From Chaetoceros tenuissimus (Eukaryota; Bacillariophyta; Thalassiosirophyceae; Chaetocerotales; Chaetocerotaceae): DNA of 64,000 nucleotides. Every line of letters starts with the position of its first letter. Position 1 is the stretch's first letter. The position numbers and the translations under genes are program-made. Shown piece by piece: positions 54,863 through 64,000 of the stretch. Below the pieces are notes generated by a model. It was not told the DNA's origin, did not search any database, and was given only the letters and a program-made list of their open reading frames with translations. The stretch lies in contig BLLK01000020.1 in NCBI GenBank assembly GCA_021927905.1, forward strand, positions 1,612,001 through 1,676,000, given 5' to 3'.

Positions 54863-57800
54863 ATGCACGACATCGAGACATCGTCCCTACCGGCTGTTAT
54901 CAAGGGAAAAGCGGATTGGCGGGAATATAGACCTCTCAGATTACCAAATGGAGTAACATGTGTTCTAGTTCAAGATAAAGAAAGTAAGACAACTGCATGC
55001 TCTGTATCTGTTGCTGTGGGAGCAAGTGCAGATCCGAGAGAGTTGAGTGGCCTCGCGCATTTCTGTGAACACATGTGTTTTCTCGGGAGTGAAGCATATC
55101 CAAAAGAAAATGAATTCAAATCGTATCTGAGCTCACACGGTGGTCGCAGTAATGCTTCAACATCCATGAGTCAAACTTGCTACAAATTTGACGTGCTCGC
55201 TGACCATGCCGAGAAGGTGATTGATATCTTTGCCAACTTTTTCATAGCTCCGCTCTTTACTCAAAGTGGGACAAGTAGAGAAGTCAATGCTGTAGATTCT
55301 GAGAATAGTAAAAATGAATCAAATGATGGAAGAAGAAGATTACAGATTCTGAAAGCATTGGCAGATCCAAACCATCACTATTCAAAGTTTAGTACAGGGA
55401 ATTCCAAAACTTTACCCGCTGTGGACGAAGATAAAGCTGGTTTTGTGAGAGAAGCATTGTTGGCCTTTCATAAAAAGCATTACACTCCTGAAAACATGAC
55501 TGTAGTAGTAGTTGGACCTCAATCATTAGATACCCTAGAAGAATGGATTGTTCCAAGGTTTGCCCGGGTTCGAAATAACTTTGAGGAGAAATCCCAGGAA
55601 AAAATGTCAAAAGCAGAGAAACTTGTAGACGTAGCAGCAAAAGATTTACCCAAAGATTCATTTGGTTGTCCTCCAGTTCCATATAATCCTGCATTCAAAG
55701 CTGAGGTTCAAAAGAATCAGTGGCCTGTTATCTTGACTACAAAACCGCTTCAGTCACTTCGTAAACTTTACTTGTATTTTCCATTACCTTCTACACGTGA
55801 ATATGGTGACCAATCTCCCTACGGACTACTTGGACATCTTATAGGGCATGAAGGGAAAGGATCTATATTTTCAGATCTTCAAAATAAAGAATTGATCACA
55901 TCTCTTTCTGCTGGTCCTCGTCTGGCAGATATTGACCAATCTTTGATGCAAATTAATATATCATTGACGGAGAAAGGCGAACAGCAATGGCAAGAGGTGG
56001 TATCAACTGTGTTCCAATATTGTAAAATGTTGCAGCGTACTTGCGAGAATGTGAAGAATGGCGATGAAAAGGACATATCTGAATTACATCGTATATGGGA
56101 TGAAATTATTACAGTTCGTAAGCTCAATTTTGACCAGAACAGTCCAAGTAATGCTTACTCATTTGCACCGAATTTCGCAAATAGTGTGAGAAAAAATGGA
56201 ACAGAGAAATGTCTCTCAATAGGAAGTCTACTAGAAGAAACCAAAGAATCTCTTCCATTTGATTTATTTTCACAGTTCCTTTCGCAAATGACACCAGAAA
56301 ATTGCTTTATTGAAAGATGCAGTAAAAAGGCATGGGAGGAAGCAACTGGTGGAAATGAAGAGATTCCTGATACCAATCCTGATGACATTTTTGGACTAAA
56401 AGTAGAGCAATGGTATGGTGTAAAGTACCACCTTTCTCCTATTGAGAAAAGTGTTGTAAAACTTTGGAATGAAAATTTCAATCCTGGAAGCACATATCTA
56501 AGATTGCCAGATAAAAATGAATTTATTGCTCGTGATTTATCACTGTGTGACGACCTTGCGAAGAATGGGCCACGAATCTCCCATGAAATGAAGCCCCCAA
56601 ATCTGATCAACATCGATGGCTTTGGGCGCTTATGGCATAGACTAGACGATCGATACTGCTTACCAAAATCGAGTGTTTCCATTTTACTAAGAACTCCGAG
56701 TACGAATAATATTCTTGATCAGAAAAGCAACAAGTGGATATATGACACAGATACTGCGATGCACACCTCTATTCTACTAAATGTTTTTAGCGACGCTCTT
56801 GCTCAGGAAACCTATGACGCAGAGATTGCTGGTTTACATTGGAATCTTTCCAACACACCGTCCGGCTTAATATTGCGTTGTTCTGGCTACTCAGAACACT
56901 TACCAAAATTTACTCTTCACATATTATCTCTCTTTTTTGCAGATCAAAAAACAATTGATGGTGTATTCCTGGAAGAAAAATACTTGAGTGCTATCAAAGA
57001 TAGGTTCCTTAGAAGTTTCTCGAGCTATTTTGAATCGAAGAGAGCCGATACGTATGCATCTTACTACACAGGGTTCTTACTTTCTTCAGAAAGTAAAGGC
57101 ATGCATGACACTATTAGGGCCACCGAGAGTATCGATTTGAGCTCTTTACGAAGACATCATCATAATCTGATCAGCAATTGCAAGTTTGAGGTGGATTGTT
57201 TGGTTGGGGGAAATATCTCAAAAGCGGACGCAGAAAAGCTTTTTGATGGAGTCAAAAACATTGTCGAGGGTACGTCAAGAATGGATGATGTTACACCAAA
57301 TGTAATCACTGGTAAGTTCCGAATTGCAATTCTTATAAACTAGTGGTTCAAAGAATTCTCTGACATTCTACTTTAAAATCAAAAAGGACCCATTGAAAGA
57401 AAACTCAAGGAGGGAGAGGAAGTCCATTTACACTTTCAGTCACAAAATACTGAAGAACAAAATGGATGTGTCTTGATGTCATTCCAATCCTCCACTCCTG
57501 CTTTTAAAGGTAGACATTTATCAACGAACGAAAGTTTAGTTCGAAGTGCAGCAGTAAGAACGATTTGCCACATGATAAGAGAACCCATGTTCAATCAATT
57601 AAGGACCAAAGAGCAGCTTGGATATATTGTATCAGCATACTATGACAATAGCCTTTCCTGCACTTCTAACAAAGATCAATCATCTCTAGACGAAACCAGC
57701 ACAGCACTATCTTCTACTACACCTATTGACTCGCTTGTTATCAATGTCTTGAGTAAAAAGGTGCCTCCTCCTGTTCTTACACAAAGGATCGACGAGTTCT

Positions 57801-58446
57801 TGAATACATTTGGCGATAAGCTCAAGTAAGTACCACACATGTACTAAGCGTTTGTTGCATCGGCTCATTCTTAACAGTATCTCACCTTCATTTTTCTAGA
57901 TACTTACCGGAGGAAGAAATGAAAAGCCATACTGATGCATTGAGCAAAAAGATGAAGAAACCAAAGCAGAAATTGGGTGATGAAATGCACGTTCAACAGA
58001 CTAAAATTAGAAATTATGCACCAGAAATTATTGGATCCAATGGGGCTAGTGGTAAAATGCCGTGGGACTCAGGTAAAGAATTAGCCGACGCAATAGAAGG
58101 TTTAAATAGAGCCGACCTTGTCAAGACTTGGAATGATATGGTTGTTGGAAAGCGGAGAACTAGGATAGTTTCTCATGTTTACGGCAACACGTTTCCATTC
58201 AAAGATACCTACTTGTCTGACTTCGAGGCAAGAAATAAAAGACGAAATGTCCAAGTTTTGACTTCTCTTGATTCTATAAAAGACAAGAGAAATACTCTCG
58301 CTCAATATAGTGACAGAATTCAGACTTGCGGTAGAAGTAATCTCCTTAATAGGCGAAACGTTGCTGTGTTAGGTGCGATTGGAACTGGGCTTGCATTTTT
58401 CCTTTTGTCGAAAAGAAATACAAGTGTTGGTGACAAGAAAAAGTAA
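54863..58446 (+). CDS. Insulysin/insulin-degrading-enzyme-type M16A zinc metalloprotease with hydrophobic C-terminal tail
   Basis: Join(54863..57311,57387..57825,57900..58446), 1144 residues; the introns are 75 and 74 bp. The inverted zinc motif HFCEH (His66, Glu69, His70) lies in GLAHFCEHMCFLGSEAYPKE. The distal zinc ligand fits Glu147 in AVDSENSKN, 77 residues after the second His as in human IDE. The four-domain M16 clamshell follows, with the C-terminal half keeping FNQLRTKEQLGYIVSA, the segment that shapes the substrate site. Such enzymes degrade small peptides inside a closed chamber. Odd feature: after the usual end there is NVAVLGAIGTGLAFFLLS plus a short basic tail, which looks like a tail anchor. 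No N-terminal targeting peptide was seen. Confidence 0.9.
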
Positions 58447-58593
58447 AGCTAAAGATTAGATACCATTGATTACTTTAGCGATGTTTTCCATTGTTCCGAG
58501 ATTATACGTCAGTTTTCCTCGTTTATAACTGAACATACTCGAAAGTTGATGCCACATTTTCCAATTGATGAAACACTCTACTTACGACAATGT

Positions 58594-59488
58594 TCAACCT
58601 CTTAGTTTCTCAGCAACTGTTTCGTACACGAAAAAGTTAATAGCCGAAGCTGGAACAGCCTTTGCAAGTTTAAGCGAAAATCCTTTGTATAAGGCAGCAA
58701 TTGGACTTCCTCTAGATTCTCTCACAATTTCCAATGTTGTTTGCCAAACTGACTTTGGTTCCATGGAAGCCTGAATCCTTGTTTTCACAATATCAAAAGG
58801 GTACCCTACACCCCAAGCCGTTACAGCAGCAAACGCTCCACTTGACAAAGAAATCAAAGTTTTATTATCTCGTACATTTTCCATGGTATCCAGTTTTGTT
58901 TTACACCACTCATACGAAGCAAACCTTGCATTCAGTGATATAAATAAGAGATATTAGAAAATTGACACATCAAAGATATAGTTTACAAATTCATAACACA
59001 TACCAGACTCCGTGCGGTACTCCATCCCTTAGGATAGTAGCTTGTAGACCTTTCCAACCAAAACCTGAAAAGATATTTGTAGAAACCAATGTAGCTGCAC
59101 TGGTCAGACTTTTACCAGCAACCTGCTGATTAACTTTTATTAATTCAACTGGAGACATGAGAAAAGACTGCACAAGGCCACCACTACAACCACCAACAAA
59201 GACTCCCAATAAAACATCATTCGGCCTCATATTTTCAGTAAATCTTTTACCATATCCATATCCAGCCATCAGCATTCCATTTTGCAAAGGTATGGCACCA
59301 ATCATGGCCGAACTTCCTCTCCAAAAGGAAGTCAAATTACCTTTTAGAATATTGCTAGATTGAAAAGCATTCCCTGCCTGTTTGCGTGTTAGAATGGTGT
59401 CAATTGGCTGCGAAGCAAAGATACTACATCCTCCCGAAGCCCATCCAGCAACCAAGTCAATCATGAATTCATTTGCATCTTCGGACAT
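58594..59488 (-). CDS. Mitochondrial carrier family (SLC25) protein
   Basis: Complement(join(58594..58924,59004..59488)), 271 residues. A 79-bp GTATGT intron lies in the third repeat, and splicing restores GVWFASYEWCKTKL. Three carrier signatures are present, one per repeat: QPIDTILTRKQ, SPVELIKVNQQ and YPFDIVKTRIQ. The length and three-fold layout fit a plain six-helix carrier of the inner mitochondrial membrane. The PIDTILTRKQ and PVELIKVNQQ forms recall the carnitine/acylcarnitine and ornithine carrier branch, but the substrate is not settled. There is no N-terminal extension, which is normal for this family. It is convergent with the insulysin gene, with about 150 bp between stops. Confidence 0.88.
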
Positions 59489-59920
59489 GTTTCAAATAAA
59501 GTGTAATATATTGTATAGTCTAAATAGATAATAAAAGAAAAAAAAATAGGAAGCCGATTGTAGTATTGGCAAGGTGATGATTATGTGATTGGTTTTGATT
59601 GATGTTGAAAGATTTCATGGTTCATGATAAGTGATGTTTGACACACCCTCATTTTTACAAACTTCCCAAGATATTTAAGAAGGGGTGTGGAAACTGCGGA
59701 GAAACAATAAATTCAAAGTCATTTAGATTTCAATTACTCCGGATTTTTATAACGATTTTTAACGATCGGAATTTCCTTTGCGCTCCTATTGGCTGTTTTA
59801 CACGCGATGACGAAGATGACGAAGTGGTGTTGGCCACATACATACAGCTCTGTGAAAAGAACAACAACAAACAATACAATTCTTTCCTCATCATCCCCTT
59901 GCTTGTTTATAATACTGACA
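59489..59920. other. Divergent intergenic region
   Basis: 0.43 kb between the carrier gene and the small membrane-protein gene. It includes in-frame sequence upstream of the latter's preferred ATG. No motif was recognised. Confidence 0.35.
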
Positions 59921-60550
59921 ATGGCAAAGCGAACGAGAAGTCCAAAGAATATCTCAGCAATACTGCCTAATGCAACTCTGCCAAAGAGACCCTTCAACCC
60001 GATTGGAATGGCTCCAATTGGAGTTTTTCAACAAGTAGCAATTGGTGTGGCATGTGCGAGTTATTGGCGAGGAATGTGGTACATATTAGACGACAACCTC
60101 TTTCCAGAGAACCCATTCATGTCTGCAACTAGCTGTCTAGGGTTAGGAACACTGGGATTAGCAGGTACTCAGGGATTTATTGCACGACAGGCTGAAAAAG
60201 ATTTGATCAACAAGAGACATCATCTCCCACGTCATTATTCTTCGTTTGCTAGGTTTGGTAGTCTTTATGCTGTTTCTACTAGTTGTGTCTTGATTTGGAG
60301 AGGTGCATGGGTAATGTGGGACGTGGCATATGAGAAATTTCACGGTGATGAAGTCAAGGCAACAGATCCAAAACATTTGACAAAGTCTGGAATGTTATCA
60401 CATGGAGCAGCAGTCGCTGGGCTACTCTGCTTGGGTAGCTTCGCTTCCGTACTTGCACCTCCTGCACGGGCATCGGTGCTGAAAGATTGTGCATTGAAAG
60501 CAAAAACGTGGCAGGAATATAGCAAAGCTGCGAAATGGTTCTTCAAATAG
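59921..60550 (+). CDS. Small multi-pass membrane protein with duplicated WRGxW motif
   Basis: 209 residues from ATG 59921, which begins a basic leader MAKRTRSPKN. The frame is open further upstream (ATG 59807), but that stretch is less protein-like. Four to five hydrophobic segments are predicted. The first and third contain related motifs, ASYWRGMWYILDDNLFP and VLIWRGAWVMWDVAYEK, implying an internal duplication. A Gly-rich segment (GLGTLGLAGTQG) and a final helix (AAVAGLLCLGSFASVLAPP) are also present. WRGxW-x3-D repeats recall the fuseless-type membrane proteins, but this is from memory and uncertain. Its location in the cell is not clear, and the function is unknown. Confidence 0.65.
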   Translation: MAKRTRSPKNISAILPNATLPKRPFNPIGMAPIGVFQQVAIGVACASYWRGMWYILDDNLFPENPFMSATSCLGLGTLGLAGTQGFIARQAEKDLINKRHHLPRHYSSFARFGSLYAVSTSCVLIWRGAWVMWDVAYEKFHGDEVKATDPKHLTKSGMLSHGAAVAGLLCLGSFASVLAPPARASVLKDCALKAKTWQEYSKAAKWFFK

Positions 60551-60817
60551 ACCTTGCGAAGTTGCAATTGTATAGTAGAATAATGTCTGAGAAATATTTT
60601 GAAATAATTGAAATACAAACTCAGGAAATAGACTTGTCAGCCCTGTATATTTTGATAATATAAATGTGCATAGTACATAGCAAATGAATTTTCTTACAAA
60701 TATTTATGTACTCATTATGCATTCCTTATATCGCAAATAGAACTTCCAAAATACTTGCTTGAATAAGGAAAGGACTCAACTCACAGTCCAGCCAAGAAAA
60801 GTACTTCAAAAATCTGT

Positions 60818-62356
60818 TTAGAATGGTACAAATGGCTTGTCAATGATTTTCTTGTGGTCGCCCATTGTTCCATGACTAACCATAGATCCAAGAGCATCAA
60901 CAACAATGCGTAGTGCCATCAAAGAAGTAATATCTGCATGATCATAAGGAGGAGACACTTCAACTACTTCCATACCACAGAGACCTTCCTTCGCAACAAG
61001 TCCGACAAGTTTCAATGCCTCACGAGGCAACAATCCACCAGGTTCAGGCCATCCTGGAATTACAAAGGGTGAGCATAAAGAAGCAAAAATCTCACAATCA
61101 TACAAATATCAAAGCATGTCAAAAACTAACCTGTTCCAGGTACGAATGCTGCTTCGATGGAATCAATATCATAACTCATGTACACAGCATCACATCCATC
61201 CCAAGCACGCTCAAGCGCCATTTCAGCAACCTTTTCAATTCCCAACTGCTCAATATCATCCATGGTGAAAATGTTAGTGCGACGTTCAACCATGTTTCCA
61301 ACAGCAGCTCTTGGGACCTGCCAACCTCCAATACCAATCTGTACAAGATTTTCTGGACGAACATTTGGTAAATTGGTAGCGTGAAAGTATGGAGTAGTAT
61401 GCATTCTCTCATCCAGATCCTTCTCTTGAATATCTGCATGACGATCAACGTGAATAATTCCAATTCTCTTGGAAGTAACACTTGCAAGACCTCTTACGGT
61501 TGGGAATCCAATGGAATGATCTCCTCCAAGGATGATTGGGAAACTTCCAGTTGCAGCTACATGAGCGACAGCATTGGAAATTTGATCAAAAGATTTCTCA
61601 AGATTGGCAGGAATAGTGAATACATCTATAAAATAAGGAACGGGTATAAGATTTGCATTTGTTTCTCGTAAAGTATTGCTCTGCTTGCAATGTTTCAAAA
61701 CAACTCACCACCAGCATCACAAAGAGACATTTGCTCACGAAGATCAATACCCATTTCGTAATTGTATGGAGTGTACAAAGCTGAAATACGTCTGATTCCT
61801 TGTGGTCCAAAACGAGTTCCTGCACGATAAGTACAACCTCCATCGAAAGGGACACCAATAACAGTTGCATCAAACCCTCCAACTTCACGTACATCTTCAA
61901 CAAATGGTGCTTTCATGAAGGTGTTAATCCCAGCGAAATGAGGCAATTCTCCTCTACTAAAGGTTGGAATAGTTTTATCTTCAATTGAAGATGCTCCAGG
62001 TAGACCAATCTCAAGCCCGCGTGCTACCTCTGCATCATGCACTGTGGTTGGAAGAGCTGCTTCCTGTGATCATGTGGAATAGAAAGGAAAAGAAATGTTT
62101 TAGACTTGGTCCAATCCAATATGCAAATCAAATAAGTTTCATATTATCCATCGACGATGGCATACGGATGATGATGGATGATGTCATGATATTCGATAGC
62201 CATATTAGTACGTTGGCAAATGCAAACACAAACATCACTAACCTTCACTGCAGCTTTCCATCCCCTTGTAGTCTGTGGATCAAAAGGATTCGGGTGATGG
62301 GAACGAGTTCCTGATTTTGGCTTAGGCAAACGCTGTAGTACTCTGTTAAACAACAT
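60818..62356 (-). CDS. Mitochondrial ureohydrolase (arginase/agmatinase family), possible guanidine hydrolase
   Basis: Complement(join(60818..61053,61131..61625,61709..62063,62243..62356)), 399 residues. The introns are 77, 83 and 179 bp, and all junctions restore family motifs (CDAGDVF, PGTGWPEPGG). The first 20 residues, MLFNRVLQRLPKPKSGTRSH, are basic and acid-free, typical of mitochondrial import. Metal ligands are in place: GGDHS, VDRHADIQ (D-x-H-x-D) and SYDIDSIE (D-x-D). Family members hydrolyse guanidino groups to urea using Mn or Ni. The variants DRHADIQ, DERMHTTPYFHATN, GTGWPEPGG (Trp in place of the usual Thr) and EVVEVSPPYDHADIT resemble, as I recall them, cyanobacterial Sll1077/GdmH guanidine hydrolases more than arginase. 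Agmatinase activity remains possible. Product type is firm, substrate is inferred. Confidence 0.88.
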
Positions 62357-63223
62357 CTTTCTCAAACAAGAGTGTGTGGAAGCTGGTGTATCTTTGTCCT
62401 GCTTGGTGTACTTGTATCCACACAATCGGTTGGAAGCTGATTGGAGTTGTCACTTCAGCAGCTCCCTTCAAAAAATCTTTTGTTGGCACCCATCAATTTA
62501 CACATTGGTAAGTACGTACATAATATCTTCACGGCTTTTCGGAGGATTTTTTCGGATGACGTATGTATTACACAACTATGAGACTTCCAAAATGACTACT
62601 TCATACTAAATTCCTTGTAAGTGTCATATGGAATATATACGTATCTCAAACTTCCGGAAGCAAACCAACATACCATATGACAGAATTCTATTTGAAAACA
62701 TACCACTAAGCGAAAGCAGACATTCAAGAAGTATTCAGAAACAATTATTGATCTGGCAGGGATTTGCCTTTATTGATTAGATGGTGTAATTTCATCAGCT
62801 ACAAGTTCAAGTCTCAATTGAATCATTCTGTAAACCACTGACGTACTTGTTCCACGTACTCACCTCACACTTTGCTTCCATCAAAAAGAGAGGAAGTTTG
62901 AAAAAGCTCCTTCGAAAGAGAAGGAAACTAATATCACAACAAGACTCAATTTGCTTCTTTTAATCTAGGTATCCTACCATCACCATGTAAATTTTCAATC
63001 AATCGGGGGGGGTCGAAATGTCAAAATGTGGTAGGATGTCCGAACTTCTATAAATTATTATGACTTTAGTATGTCTCATCAACATCTTTCAAAACTTCCG
63101 CCACATTTTAAGAATCTTGCTAACATCAAACTTCAAGAAAAATCTGAGAGGTGAATGAAAATGAACTAACTTCCTTCATCATTCATCAGCCGCATAAGTA
63201 CTCCCTTCGATTCTTATAATTCC
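62357..63223. other. Divergent intergenic region
   Basis: 0.87 kb between the ureohydrolase and the symporter, including a G8 run near 63004. No gene, repeat or RNA was recognised. Confidence 0.35.
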
Positions 63224-64000
63224 ATGATGTCTGTTTTAACATCACTAGCTATTGCTTTGTTCTTGAAGCTCTCAGCGGTATCGGCTGAGGGCGAATGCTT
63301 TGCCGATGCAGGCATGAATGAAGAGTTTGAAGCACTCTTAGGCGGCCCTATGGCTGAAGGAGACTGTTGCCAGAACCACATCTGTGCAATCCCTTGTCCT
63401 GAAGAGGTTGAGGATCCTTCAAAGGGTAAGTAGACTGTGTCAGCCTTTATGTTCATGAATTACCTGCATAGATGGTCACGTTTGAACATTTGCACCTTGG
63501 TATCTTTTCACTCACCTTGAACAGAATGCATTCTATGTGATCTATCTTTTCCCCGGTTTGATTTATCTTTTCAATGATCTTCAATACTAACACATGCATC
63601 TCTTTTACTAGGGTTCGGGATTGTGGTTATGGTTGCAATCGCTGTATTTGTAATCATTGGATTCTCAACTGTGTACTTTGTCAAATCAAAGTCTGAGAAC
63701 TATTTCGTAGCTGGTAGATCCCTCCCATTGTGGGTCATCACAGCAACTTTGGCATCTCAATCATTGGACTCTAATGCAATCTTGGGTAACGTTGATCTCT
63801 CCTACAAGTACCACTTCTATGATGGAGCAGTGCTTCCTATTGGACTTGGTCTTTCTTTGATTTTGAATGGTATTTTCCTAGCAAGACACATCAACAATGA
63901 TGGCGCACTCACCCTTCCAGATGTATTTGCAAGACGTTACGGAAAACTTACAGAATTGCTCGTGTCTATTTGCACCATCATTTCATTCCTTTGTTTGCTA
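63224..64000 (+). CDS. Sodium/solute symporter (SSS/SLC5 family), 5' part, cut by the window end
   Basis: Join(63224..63425,63612..>64000). A 186-bp GTAAGT...CTAG intron separates a first exon of 67 codons from the membrane domain. The ATG at 63224 is followed by another at 63227. The start MMSVLTSLAIALFLKLSAVSA is a signal peptide. It is followed by a short outer segment with five cysteines (ECFA, GDCCQNHICAIPCP). After the intron comes a first helix (GIVVMVAIAVFVIIGFSTVY), then SENYFVAGRSLPLWVITATL and LTLPDVFARRYGK, which are the standard SSS signatures around TM1-TM3. SSS proteins use the sodium gradient to import sugars, amino acids, urea and similar solutes. The substrate cannot be told from this part. 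The 3' end lies beyond the window. Confidence 0.85.

Noticed and set aside
1-64000. tRNA, rRNA and CRISPR content
   Set aside because: Read for by eye and nothing convincing was found. A tRNAscan or Rfam run would be decisive and could not be done.

Overview
The window looks like nuclear DNA of a diatom. Four signs point there: predicted proteins with diatom-type plastid presequences (a signal peptide followed by an ASAF-like cleavage site with Phe at +1), many short GT-AG introns (66-94 bp, a few near 180 bp), a Ty1/copia element of the diatom CoDi type, and a secreted protein with Ser/Lys/Gly-rich tails reminiscent of silaffins. The DNA is AT-rich and genes are dense on both strands. The species cannot be named from the sequence alone. 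No rRNA gene, tRNA gene or CRISPR array was seen by eye.

Layout. 1-5.3 kb: a SANT/Myb-like repeat protein, a decayed fragment resembling SelO, and a TPR protein. 6.0-13.2 kb: the tRNA-modifying flavoenzyme MnmG with plastid (and perhaps also mitochondrial) targeting, a secreted FG-GAP beta-propeller protein, and a probably myristoylated TIR-like/TPR protein. 13.7-25.7 kb: a Cys/His zinc-repeat protein that shares a module with the retrotransposon gag, a zinc-cluster protein with a glycine-rich hydrophobic segment, a plastid protein of unknown role, and two hypothetical proteins. 25.7-33.3 kb: a whole-looking, very young copia element on the minus strand. It sits inside the last of those hypothetical genes, whose 3' part resumes at 33,323.

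33.9-43 kb: a plastid-targeted protein that joins a kinase, a PDZ-like domain and a PP2C phosphatase in one spliced reading frame, a small methyltransferase, and a large acidic protein with a predicted myristoylated N-terminus. 43.2-52.1 kb: a giant Sec16-like COPII scaffold with 17 WW domains. 52.2-64 kb: a Cys-rich single-pass membrane protein, an insulysin-type M16 protease with a C-terminal hydrophobic tail, an SLC25 carrier, a small WRGxW-repeat membrane protein, a mitochondrial ureohydrolase of possible guanidine-hydrolase type, and the start of a sodium/solute symporter.

The genes do not form one pathway. Neighbouring genes are often divergent, with 0.3-0.9 kb shared upstream regions, or convergent, with ends 30-110 bp apart. 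The most notable items are the kinase-PDZ-phosphatase fusion, the WW-array Sec16, the fresh retrotransposon insertion into a coding exon, and the gag-type zinc module in a host gene. All functions are inferred from motifs read by eye; no database search was run.
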